DNA of 37,960 nt from Priapulus caudatus. Lineage: Eukaryota > Priapulida > Priapulimorpha > Priapulimorphida > Priapulidae. Below the pieces are notes generated by a model. It was not told the DNA's origin. It searched no databases and saw only the letters and a list, made by a program, of their open reading frames with translations. The DNA lies in assembly GCF_000485595.1 (NCBI RefSeq), contig NW_014577520.1:204072-242031 (forward strand). Reading direction: 5' to 3'. Both the position numbers and the translations under genes were made by a program. Position 1 is the stretch's first letter, and every line of letters starts with the position of its first letter. Below are positions 11,751-23,300 of this stretch, one piece after another.

Positions 11751-13797
11751 CTACTCTTGCTGTTGTTGTTCAGGGCAGTCGCGTGAGATGTGGCCGGGTT
11801 CGCCACAGGTGTAGCACTTGCGTCGGTCATCACCACGCTCCTTGTCGGGGCACTCACGGGCAATGTGGCCACGCTTGCCACAGTTGTAGCACTGTAAAGG
11901 TTTAAATGTTATGTTAGGTGGCGTCTTTAACACACAATCCAAATATGCACAATGACGTGACAAGATAATAGTTCAATACAGCAAAGTTACAACAATAAAG
12001 GTTCATATTTAGCATTATAATAAAAGAAAACCTAAATAGTGCCGACTACCAAGCAATGCAAGAGATCCAGACAATATCACCATAACTCACCTCTGGGCCT
12101 CCACCAGCATTTCCTCCTCCTCCTCCTCCTCCTCCTCCTCTCTCCTGCCTCTCCTCAGGACATTCACGCGAGATGTGGCCGGACTCGCCGCAGTTATAGC
12201 ACGTCTTGCTACCTCCACCTCCCTTCGGGCAGTCGCGGGAGATGTGGCCAATCTCACCGCAGTTGTAGCAGCTGCCACCTAAGCAGGAAAAATGCATACG
12301 TACAGTTGAAATGCAATTTATACGCCTTGATTATTGGCTACCTGGTTTCCACATACTAGAACTTCTGCATGTACTTAATCAACACTACAACACCTGAACA
12401 ATATTGATCGTTTAGAAAAACCCAAATGTTTTTTTGGACTACCGATGCACTCGCACCAAGATAACACATACTACGTTACAGTCTGACCACACAATTTATG
12501 TACTAAAAAGGATTTTCCACAGAGGTTTGCACGCATCCTCCTACTAGTCGAGCAACTAAAACATAACAAAAAGGGTATCGGCTGATGAAATTATGGACTT
12601 TCTTACTGGTCTAGCTACAAATCTAATGAATGCTAAATTGCTAACACTTGGCAGCAACTTTCAATCAATGTGGGTGGTGATTATTACAAACTAATTTAAT
12701 AACATAATCAGGTGTATAGCATCATAGTAATGGCATGTGAATCGCATTAAACTTGTGTAAACCATGCAGTTAGTTACCTACAAAACTGGTAAGAAATAAA
12801 ACTCCATTCCTAAACATCTCCCCTCATGTTCCCTCATTGTATTAATACATGCAGGATAAAGCTACCATGGCATAGAATATATTTTCGCAGTGTGCGGTGT
12901 TCATCGGTACCCTGCATGCACGTTCACTTCATAATTTATGAACATATTTGAGAAATTTCTTAACCAAGCACAGATGCAGGTGTTACACGCATTCTGAAAA
13001 CCATAGGTCCAGTGTACATGCAAGCCAAGGTTAACTCTACCAGCAGATTCTAGACTTCTCTTTTCAAGGGTGTTTTGGAAAATTCGGGGAAGTGGGGAAC
13101 TTTTATAAAAAACTTCAGCCATGTTCAAATGCTAGTATGGTTTCTGGTGTTTCGCACGATCTGCAGAGCGGCCCAAAACTTACCCTACCTAACAAGTGGT
13201 CAGCTCATAGACAAGGTAAGTGTTACTCCACACAACAAATTGCAAACACTAAGATTGCCATGCTAGTGATTAAACAGCACCACACAAAACAAAATTAAAT
13301 GACTCGACAGATCAACATTCTGTTTCCAGGATCACCCACGATACTAGCTAGTTCAAACCACAGTCTGAATGAAAACTCACGTAAAATATTTATCTGGAAA
13401 ATGGTGACAAGGTTGCCTTATGTTACACTTGCACACTGCAACTTTTCACAACCATTATCGTGCCACTGGTTAGGTACAATGCTTGCACCTGTGCTAGGAA
13501 CTGCAGTTGCCATAGACAGATCTAAAACTTACACAAGGTAGCATCCTGCATGCTTAGAACTTAATACTAATTACCGCCCCGACCGCGACCAGCCCCACCT
13601 CCGCCTCCTCCTCCTCCTCCACCACGACTGTAGGTGGTGGTGCCCCGTCCTCGTCCACGGCCGCCTCCGAATGGTCTTGCGCCATCTCTTCCACCATCTC
13701 TACCACCGCCTGCACCACCGCCTGCACCACCGCCTTCTCTGCACTCGCGTGCAAAATGGCCCGGCTTTCCACACTTGTAGCAGGTGCTATCGTTCAT
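11751..13797 (-). CDS. CNBP: CNBP-like CCHC zinc-knuckle nucleic acid-binding protein (3 exons, 183 aa)
   Basis: Exons are 13797-13575, 12278-12091 and 11891-11751 (223+188+141 bases), with GT..AG introns and consistent phases; stop TAG at 11751-11753. The protein has five CX2CX4HX4C knuckles: C6-C19, C78-C91, C101-C114, C138-C151 and C163-C176. A Gly/Arg-rich stretch ([13 protein letters not shown]) lies between knuckles 1 and 2, and a poly-Gly run between 3 and 4. Spacing and the RGG-type linker after the first knuckle match CNBP/ZNF9 (vertebrate form about 177 aa with seven knuckles). Family members bind G-rich single-stranded DNA and mRNA and affect transcription and translation. Two knuckles fewer than vertebrates is the main difference. 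The start is the ATG before NDSTCYKC; a CAG acceptor just upstream (near 13830) suggests a 5' UTR intron. Confidence 0.93.
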
Positions 13798-14704
13798 GTC
13801 TCACGTAGACTCTTACTCAAAACTGATTCTGAAACTGATATTGGTACACACCATTAATTATTTGATGAACTACCTTTTCTAGCAATGGTACAAGTTACAA
13901 TTAGAGCTAACCATTACAGCAGTAACTGTTACTTAAAATTTAGGTACTGGCTCATTAATGTAATAAACTTTAAAATTGATAAACCTGGCAACAAAAAGCC
14001 TACATACACCTACTGTGAGCATACCTACTTAATTTTTAAATGTTTTAAGTGTCAGTTTATTATCAACAAGTTGGTGTTCTGCTGATAAATTCATTTGTGC
14101 ATAGCAAGACGTCCTATACATACGTTCATTTCTAACCCCAAAAAACAACACTTCAAACTAGTGTGATAAAATTCCGATAGATGGCGGGCCGCTATCAAAG
14201 GCATCGTTGCATCGGTCAGCCAAAGCATGGCAGCTGTCAGTGTGACGACAGATTGCAAAAAGCAGGAGCAAATAATTACCATATTATTACTATAGATAAC
14301 GTGCATTCTATGGTGTCAGGTAATAAGGTACATTAAACCCCTTGCGAGGCACATCTGGCTCGTTACAAAATAGCTCAATGGTTGATACAACCAGAGCAGC
14401 TCGTGCAAGATTACAATTTACAGCAATACGATAGCAAATATCTGAAAACTAATTTCAGTACAAGGTAGGCCAGTGATTAGTGGACCGAATAAGCTCAAGA
14501 ACGTACACACTTGCGTCTATATTGGTGCCAAAATTTGATGAGAAAATTAAGTCTGGGAAATCCGCAGCCTCACTCCTGGGTAATTATTTGAGTGCTAGTG
14601 ACTGTATTCCAACTATTCATAATGTACACTACAGAATCTCATATATAAGTCATCTCATTATCTCCTAAGTAAGAGTTGTTCAAGTAAGAGTTATGTGTGG
14701 AATT

Positions 14705-14891
14705 TCACTGTAAAATGGGAGCTTTCCACAACCACAGGTACTCGCCAACGCAGTTGAGAAACAAATCAATGTTTAACCCTCTCTCTTGAGGCGTCAAAGG
14801 TTTCAGACACTTATCTTCGCACGCATTGTAGCGGAAATGTAATTTCATGGTCCTTTCAATAAAGCCATAACAAATGGAAGGTCCCGCTGAA
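14705..14891 (-). other. Weak exon candidate, unidentified
   Basis: On the minus strand a good acceptor (TTGTTTTCAG) precedes an open frame with four cysteines (ICYGF, YNACEDKC, LNC), ending in a stop near 14705. No partner exons and no known domain are recognised. A Kunitz-like reading was considered and does not fit the cysteine pattern. This may be chance. Confidence 0.15.
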
Positions 14892-15575
14892 AACAAAAAA
14901 GTTTTCAATCGCTCCGTCAGCCATGTCCTCCAGAAAATGTCTTAAATCTTGCCCTGTGCCCATTGCACCTTTGACTGTGACTCCAGTCTTCAGACACAGT
15001 GATGGTTTTTACCTAACCATCGATCTACTACACGACTAATCACGAGCCTAGTCGAAGCCGTTTAGATTTGTGCGCCAATTCTGGCATTTCCTCCCGTATT
15101 ACCTTAAGTTAAGGATGGAATGTTCCCTTGACTTTTACATCTTATTCACTTTGACCCCCGCTTTCGCACCATCCAACTCGCTTATTCGGACGATTACCCC
15201 ACCACGTCGCGACTTTCGAATCGTTTACGTCGGCGTTTAGATTTGTGCCCAACTGTAGCGGACGCACGCCACGCTCCATGCGATTCTACAAGCTGCATCC
15301 CGACTATGGTCAGGATGAGCTAAAACCCAAGCCAACTCACATAAAATACACTGGAATGTTACTTTAGTATTGGGTTTGATCGCAGAAATAATAGCGGTGC
15401 ATTGATGCAGTATAATAGACTGACAGCCGCGCAGTATATACCGTGTATCGGTTTTTTGTGTACTTCAGCAAAGAAAAATCCTCGTTTCACGGTGGATCGA
15501 GGGGCAAACATTTGAGGTAGCTGATCACGTAACGACCATGCCTGGCCTGGGGGCCGGGTTTACATGTTGCTGTGT

Positions 15576-16518
15576 CATGGTTCATACAGGACTGAACATT
15601 TTTCCAAGGACTTTTCAAGTACATTTTATCAGAAATTCAAGGACATTTTATCGGAATTCATACACAGAACAAAACATACCTGGATTAATTTAATAACCCC
15701 ATTCTTAATCACTGTCACCTCTAAAACTTACCTGGATCAGATTAATAAACCATTCTAAACACTGTCATTTCTACAACATACCTCGATTTACTGACTGATT
15801 TTAGTGCCTTACTATAATTTGTGATCATCATTCAACTGTCTATAGCTTTTTAAGCTCATTTAAAGCCGCACTATGCGCAGCCAAACGCTAATTTCTCCAG
15901 TACTAGACTAGCGAATACTTTGTGTCATGCATAATCACACTACCTTATGACAAAATAACCTCTAGTTCCTCCCATTTCACTGCGCGTTGCCTTATAAAAG
16001 GCATTTGAAAATACCTCCAATGTTGTTCAAATTCTCCGATGTTGTTGACACTTACGCGTTGCCCTGCCAAGCAACCGCACAGCGGTGCTGCGGTACAGCG
16101 GTGCTGCGGTACAGCGGTACGGGTGTAGCAAAGATAAAAACATGTGACGCCACCTAACTGCTTCGAGGCGTTCGCCGCAAGTCGGCGTTTTCTCACCTCT
16201 TTCTTGTGGGTTTTAAGCAAACGCGCAGTGAAATGGGAGCAACTAGAGTTTATTTTGTCATAAGGTAGTGTGATTATGCATGACACGAAGTATTTGCTAG
16301 TCTAGTACTGGAGAAATTAGCGTTTGGATGCGCATAGTGCGGCTTTAACGCAATTTTTATTGAGGTTTGCACATTATTGATGGTACAAAATTTCTTTTTA
16401 TTACAGGCAAGGATTCTTTCTAAAAATTCAAGGACATTTTCAAGCATAAAATCAACATTTGCTAAATTCAAGTACTCCCCTCAAATTCAAAGGCTTTTCA
16501 AGGACTGTGCGAACCATG
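15576..16518. mobile_element. Outer DNA transposon fragment with CATGGTTC inverted ends
   Basis: The left end CATGGTTCATACAG at 15576 matches the reverse complement of the right end (CATGGTTCGCACAG) at 16518. Both flanks carry CCAAGGACTTTTCAAG / TTCAAGGACATTTT motifs typical of widespread non-autonomous metazoan DNA elements. No transposase is visible. It is interrupted by the element at 15860-16348. Confidence 0.5.
15860..16348. mobile_element. Inner MITE with ~134-bp terminal inverted repeats, TTAA ends
   Basis: The left arm 15860-15993 begins TTAAAGCCGCACTATGCGCA. The right arm 16215-16348 is its reverse complement with only a handful of mismatches. The spacer of about 220 bases includes a small tandem repeat (ACAGCGGTGCTGCGGT, 16078-16125). 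TTAA at both tips would suit a TTAA-targeting (piggyBac-type) family, which is inference. It sits inside the element at 15576-16518. Confidence 0.7.
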
Positions 16519-16898
16519 CACGTGTGCATGTTGCGTACATCACTGTATGCACGATCGTTTCATTTGAATTGTTTTTTTCATTCAAATCTTGTTGCAGCAA
16601 GGCAGCGCGATGTTATGTCTGTGCAAAAAATGCAAGGGACAGATGGAAACAGAAAAATGTCTTGTCTAGACATTCAATAAAAAAAAACTTGCTTGCCAGA
16701 ACGGGCAAGTGCAATTTCAAGCTACTTGCCCGGGGGCGAATTTTGGTTGCAAGCGGGTTTGCCGCGCCCTGGTGCAGTAAAATCCTAGTCTAATATCCCT
16801 TTAAAACAAATTTCACAATTTTGCATTATAATTGACTTAGATCACGAATTTTCTGGTGTATACATTTTATTATGAATGCTCCGGACCAACTTACTCCA

Positions 16899-17148
16899 GC
16901 CAGTCAGCGGGGACTATGTATTTCCGCACGCGGAGGGGTGGGCAGGTTGTGGACAAAAACATTGTTGTCAAGTAACAAATTAATAATAGTAATTTGTTCA
17001 TCTTTCATTACAAAACAAATATTATGTACCATCTTTTTTGATCGCTTAATTTATTACTTGACATTTTTCCTTTTAACGTTTTTTCCCATAGCCAACACAA
17101 CCCGCCACCCCCTCCACGTGCGGAAATACATAGTTCCTGCAGACTGGC
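16899..17148. mobile_element. MITE with ~50-bp terminal inverted repeats
   Basis: The left arm starts GCCAGTCAGCGGGGACTATG. The reverse complement of the right end starts GCCAGTCTGCAGGAACTATG, and both continue TATTTCCGCACG(C/T)GGAGGGG. The interior is AT-rich and non-coding. Confidence 0.65.
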
Positions 17149-18149
17149 GCGCACCAAAAATGGCCGTTTGGGAAAGTTCGTTTACAAGAAATACCGCAAG
17201 CAGACCATTTCAACGATAGTCAGAGGTTAGGTCCGGGGCCATCAAATAATCTGGAGGACCATCAGATTTTCAAAGTCAATGGTCTGACAGACCATTGAAT
17301 ATTTTGGTCCCATTTTATGGTAATTTTCTTGGATGTTTCCACGTCCCAATATACGTGAATAAACAATTACTGTATCGTTTGATACATTCATTGTAATGTA
17401 GGTGAATAATTAAACAATTTTATCACCATGTAAAATCTCTTTCTTAGGGTACCGGTACGCTTGCACGCCACATTACTTTTAGAGAACAATTTCAAATTTA
17501 GGAGGAAATCTAAATTTCAAACTATATGGTCCTGTGCCTGTGGACTATCTCTTTTTTTCTCCTTATTTCTACCCCTGCGCGCCGTCCTGGACATCATCTC
17601 TATGATCTATCCTTGAACCCTATACTATACGTCTATAGACTATAGTATAGACCTACATGCAACGCAGGTGGCGTGTGATAATGCCATAGTTTATTACTAT
17701 TAGTATTACTACTAGAATGTGTGCATGGTGTCACACACTACAAAACTGCCCAACTGTGCACGATACGATACGATACGATTTCTCCCCCAAAAACATGGAG
17801 ATAACGACAATAGCTCGATTGAACGCGTGACTGTTCCTTCCTTGGACACAATAAACCAATATGGCGGCAAAAGTTTATTCTACTTGAAATACATAAAGTA
17901 TAGTAAAAACTTACTGTAGACCACTCTATTTATAAACTATGAAAGGTTTACTTCGCCACTACGTGTTGCCACAACCACTAGGTTAACTACATAAACGTCT
18001 AGACTGGTGCAAAAATGAATTTTAGTAAAAAGGGAAATGCCCGCCATGGCGACTCCATCCTGAAATTCCCTGCTGGAGATTCGAAATTCAACTACCTGGT
18101 ATTATACTTACTACATCGTAGTTTATCCAAAATAAACCCGACTGCTATG

Positions 18150-18450
18150 TGCTATGCCACTCGTAAAGTAACAAAACAATAATTAATTATCATAACTATA
18201 CCTTCCGTAGACGACAACGAGGTATTTGACAGACCTCTCCTCAACTTATCCAGCACACAAGGGAACCACGATGGAAATGGCCGAACATAGAACAGAACAC
18301 GTGGGTTTTGCGCACGACCCGAACCCACGCCGCGCCTTCCGTATATGGAAAATTCTGGTGACGTCACTGAGCGGTTACTTTGAATCTTTGAAGCAGCTAC
18401 GGTAAGCGTTACATAGCAGAGCCCTCTGCTGTGAGTAACTATCATGAATG
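18150..18450 (-). promoter_or_regulatory. Possible minus-strand promoter / untranslated first exon
   Basis: The patch is less AT-rich than its surroundings. It contains a full CRE palindrome TGACGTCA (about 18359-18366), a CACGTG E-box (18298-18303), a GGCCATTT YY1-like motif, and on the minus strand a splice donor (CTACGGAAG/GTATAGTT) near 18200. It could be the 5' UTR exon of CNBP, whose coding exon appears to be preceded by an acceptor, but no transcript evidence is available. Confidence 0.25.
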
Positions 18451-20064
18451 CCTCAAGAAGTACGCTTGTTATATATTCGTGTATAATGGTGTTTTATCCA
18501 AGTTTTTATGTTACAAATTAAATAGATTGTAGTATTTTCTAAATTTTTATCTTATCAGGAAATGTCACCAAATGTTTTATATTGTTCAGAAATTCTTCAC
18601 AGAATATCCCCACCAGACCCAATTTTTTTTCAGTCCCTACTTTGTAAGTTATAAACAAAATTAATTTAAATATATTTTCAGACAGTTTCTCAAGACGGAA
18701 ATCCATCTACAGTCGGACATTCAACACCCATGAAGGTGCTATGGTGTTCATGTTTACTGTCACATTGCAGTCCTAAAATACAGCTAGTGCTTTAGTTTCA
18801 GTAAACGCACATGCATTTGGGACACCTAGCTGAAACTGCTTATACGTCATAGTACTATTAGTAGTACTTTTTAATTATAAACATATTTTTTCTGTTATAA
18901 TAAAGAATATTTTTATATTCCTTATTATCGCACTGACGGAAGATTGCAAGCTCATATATACTTTAGCAATACACCATCGTTAATAAATAAATGTAGGTGT
19001 TCAATAGAAAAAATGTTACCCCTAGAAAGACGAAACACTTACGGGAGGGAGGCACAAGACCCCGCTCCCCACGATTCCACTGAACCTGTACACACCAACT
19101 CACTCACTTCCGTAATAAGTAAGACATACATGTTTGGCATATTTATGTATGGAAAACATATTTATTGATCAAAAATTTTTGTGCAATTGCGTGTCAACAC
19201 TAGACACTTTATACACTTACATAATGATTAGCATCAGGGCCCTACTGCACCGGTGAATATGTTTTGACAGTGGACGTACAAGATGTAATATCCATACATA
19301 ACACAGAGTAACTTGGAATAGTGATCCTTGGGCATGGCCGCCTTGCCCCCTTGCCTAGTTTCTCTGTCCCCCCACAGAGGAACAATCCAATTTGGCAGAG
19401 GGACGTCACACGCAGGCACAAGAGGCATAGTCGACGTTGTCCAATCCCAAGTGAGCCACGCATGGAAGGGTCTAAGGGCGTCTGCTCCCGCCCCATTTCC
19501 CACACGCTGCGTGAGACACTGGGATATCAGAAAACCTCTACGCTGTCTCCTTTTTTTTGCATTTTTTGCCGAATAATGTCATCCTCAAATTGTTTCACAG
19601 CAATTGCTGCAAGATTATAATTTGTCAAAATCACTGCAGTGTCACTCAATCTTTACTTACTATTGTAAAGACTATAATAGTGTAAGTAAAGACTGTATTA
19701 TACAGCCGAATGTCTAATACATCGCCTGTGCCAACGATGATCATATTGATACAATATGCGACGAAAATATGGTAGTAAGGAAATGAGGACAAGGTCAAGT
19801 GACTGCAGAGAGAATCACTTCACTGACGTAGTGGCACTCAAAATCCCACAATCAGCAAGTGCCGAGGTACGTGATACAAACGTAGAGACTATTCTTAATA
19901 ACAAGGATGGCCTATTCTCTGACCGATGGAACTGACACCATGGTATGACAGTCCGACAGTTCCACCGACAGTTAGAACTGTGCTTACAACGTAACACCTA
20001 TCTACCTTGCATTCAATTTTGCCACTAACATTGATAGCTTTCAACGCTAAAATTTGTGCACGAA

Positions 20065-20392
20065 TATACTGACACACGCACACGTTTATTCTGCATAATC
20101 AAAGCTACCGTCATGCAGCCGTCCCATCAAGCTAAATTAGGAGTGTATAACATTATTGCATTCCACTGCTCTGCTACAGACTGAAATAACAAAACGTTCA
20201 CCAGCCGTGATTTTGTATCAGAACACAAACCATGAACAAATAAAATGAGATGCGGTGCTACACAGGCGATACACTAGAACAAGTGGAGAGATGCAAATTA
20301 CACTTCTCTCCAAATGGAGGGAATGTCAGCCAGGGCAGATTTCCCTGTTATTAGTCGACGATTTCGACTGCACCCAGCCCCGGTAACATCAT
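20065..20392 (-). other. Selenophosphate synthetase 3' UTR (inferred)
   Basis: It follows the TAA at 20393-20395. AATAAA on the minus strand lies at 20085-20090. It contains a perfect 8-bp hairpin, TGGAGAGA...TCTCTCCA with a 13-base loop, around 20284-20312. I looked for a SECIS core (ATGA, apical AA, opposite GA) here and in the next 500 bases and found none that folds convincingly. Confidence 0.4.
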
Positions 20393-23300
20393 TTACCACA
20401 GCTCTCCCTCTTTGTCCTTTGCGGGAACCTCGATGATACGTGGCTTGTCGATTATGCGTGCTGTCCGACTGCCCTTTTCCACTATGCCTATAATCCAAGC
20501 CTGACGACCTTCCAACTTCTCGATCTCTTTGCAGTAGGCCGCTGCCTGTTCACGTGGCAATGCAATTAACAATCCACCTAATAAATCAAAAGAAAAAGAA
20601 TCAGATGGTTAGATCTTTATTAAATTTGCAGACTGCCTATTAAGGACAAATGTCTTTTTTAGATTTGCATTGTGAGATTAGACAACACTTACTGAAGTAT
20701 TCCTGTAGGTAGAGACAATTTATGAACATCACATTTTAGTGAACTGAAATATTAGAACAATATTGTTCTATATAGAGAAACAGAAAGATTTCTGGATATT
20801 CATGATTGCGAAATGTAGAAATGTAGAAACGTACATCATGTGCAAGTTTGAGTAAGGTGTAAAAGGGGCTATCAATCACCTGATGTTTCCGCGGAGATAC
20901 CCTGCAGCAGACCGAACAGGTTGCCACATGCCTTTGCAACAGCTGACATCTTAGCAATGCAGGGCAGATTATGGATAACGAAGGAGATCTCATTCTTCTG
21001 ATGACGGGCAAGGTTCTTGGCATGACCCAGTATGCCAAAGCCTGTGATGTCGGTGGAACCATGTGCATTGTACTTGTGCATGAGTCTCGCAGCTAAATCA
21101 GAAAACAGACCGGACGGTGTGAATATAACACAGGTACACGTGCACAAACATGCACGCACACACACACTACTATTACAACTAACTGAAACTGAAACTAACA
21201 CACAAAGTGTAATATACCTTTAGCAAACCACGACGGCAATCACAGAACTATATATTCACACACGGAAATGAATTTAAAAGGGCGCGAGCAACAATCCAAT
21301 TCTGAAACAGTGTAAATACAGCTATCAATGTACCAAAAACATTGCTCGTTTGCATTAACTATATATATATAATATATCGTCCCATAATCCCATTAGATCG
21401 CAAACACAAATGTCATCTAGGATTGAAGTGACAGTACGTACAGTTGCGGTTGCTGCGAGCCATGCTGTCCATTGCCCGGTGATAGGCCTTGTTGACGTCA
21501 TCCTCGGATACGACAAGCTTGATGCGATTCCACCGCTCCGGCTGCTCCAGCCAGTGATGTGCGTTGACAGCCACCTGGGTGCCCAGGGGCTTCGTCAGCA
21601 CAAGCACGTCTCCCACGACAGCATTGTCCGGCCTGCAATACACGATAGCATCGTCTACACGAGGAAATTCGTCTCGGGTTAAGCATCTATACAAGGTCTA
21701 AACTCGGGTTAAGCCTTAACCCGGGTTAGCTTAACCCCGCGCAATGAGGGGGTCAAGCTTAACCTGAGTTAAGACTCGTGTAGACGCGCGCAAAATTGTT
21801 AACTCGAGTTAAGCGGCAGTTATCAGTACTCGCATACCGCAGTCAACCCCGCCTCCCGCTAGCTGCCGTTACCTTAACTCGGGTTAAGACAAACTCCGAT
21901 TAGACGATGCATGTTTCTTAACTCGGGTTAGCTTAACTCGGGTTAAGGTGACTCCATTTAGACAAGGCTGATGACAGCAGGATTCGCATAGAAAATATTA
22001 GAAAACCATAGTGGTTTTACTTAATTCTACTAGTTACTGCATGACTAGTGCAAATGTGTATTGCTTCCACTACGAAGCGATTACGGAATGTATCATTTTC
22101 CATATATTTCTCCTTTTTTCCATGTCGTTGAGAACGACTTCTTAGCATAGCTGCTAACTGTGACTTACATAATCATCTCATACTGCTGACACACACTGGT
22201 GGCCACACCTCCAATGGTCAGCCATGGATTTACTACTGTCTGACCGCCAGTCACCCGTGAACCATTCTCCTCAGCACAGTCCTGACACAGTCAAAACACA
22301 TTAACTCACAACTCTTTTTTTTTCAAAATAAGCCAAACCTACACTATAAGTATTTGTAGTGGGTTTTAATGATGATATTGATATTGAGGCAGTTAGAATA
22401 TATAAATGATTTAGCAAATAGTTAAACAAAATAGGTTGTTTGTTGTAGGTAGCCCCTAAAATGGCATTATCTGCGATAACTGCTGAAATAGCACCCACTG
22501 AGACAATACAGGACGCAAAATTATCACCGGCCCACCGACATATGCTGGCAAATTATTGAGGGCCGGTAACATTGGCAAAACACCGGCCCTCCGAGCCGGA
22601 GGTTTCAGACGTGTTAGCGAATACCTACATATTTATTTATAGCATTTTAATGAGCAAATAGCCTACATTACAGTTTTACCTGAAGGATATCACGCCATAA
22701 TTTATCAACATTTTACACAATTAAAATCGAGAATGCAAGCGTGAAACATACCATTGATTTTACAAACGAAATTTGTGAGGGCTGGTAAATTATGGTGAGG
22801 GCTGGTAACAAACTGCTGTTACAAACCCTCTCGGCCAGTGCAAAAAAATCTTAATTTCGTACCCTGCAATACCATGAATAATTGCACACTAACCTCTGAT
22901 GTGTGTACGTATGACAAGAACCATGAATGTAGCAACTATCGCTACATGAATCATTAACACCACCTACAGCAACTCGAGACAGTTCACTCTTGCCCCCTTT
23001 GAAGTACCTTGAAGCCGCGAATAATGAGGGGAATGATGATGTCACGTTCCTTTTCGGACATCTTCTGACTCACTCCTAGTAGCATGAGCATGTTGTCACA
23101 CTCTGTCACTCCCATCGCATACATATCGCTAAGTACGTTCGCGCACGTGATGCGCCCCTGCCAGCAACAGAAATCATCAATCAGTCACAAACCTACTGTG
23201 CCGTCTACTTTGGTGTGTTTGCACGTTTAGAGGTCCTAGCAAAGCAAGAACCGCAAGAATTTTTTTTGAAAACATGGTGCAATTTGGTGCATTCTAAGCT

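Larger units (their letters stand above)
13830..20064. other. Long stretch without a recognised protein gene
   Basis: It holds the nested transposons at 15576-16518, the element at 16899-17148, small hairpins (17278-17298, CAATGGTC/GACCATTG arms), a (CGATA)4 repeat at 17761-17779, and a possible promoter at 18150-18450. Reading frames at 19234-19505 (-) overlap in two frames and match nothing I know. It may contain the CNBP 5' UTR intron. Confidence 0.4.

Noticed and set aside
14705-14908. Kunitz-type inhibitor domain
   Set aside because: Cysteine number, order and spacing do not match the Kunitz pattern; kept only as a weak exon candidate.
19234-19620. Overlapping reading frames on both strands around a GC-richer patch
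   Set aside because: Several frames are open at once, none has a recognisable domain, and no splice partner was found.
19719-19748. ATGATCATCG...CGATG hairpin on the minus strand as a SECIS
   Set aside because: The stem is only about 5-7 bp and lacks the required helix length, apical AA and opposite GA.
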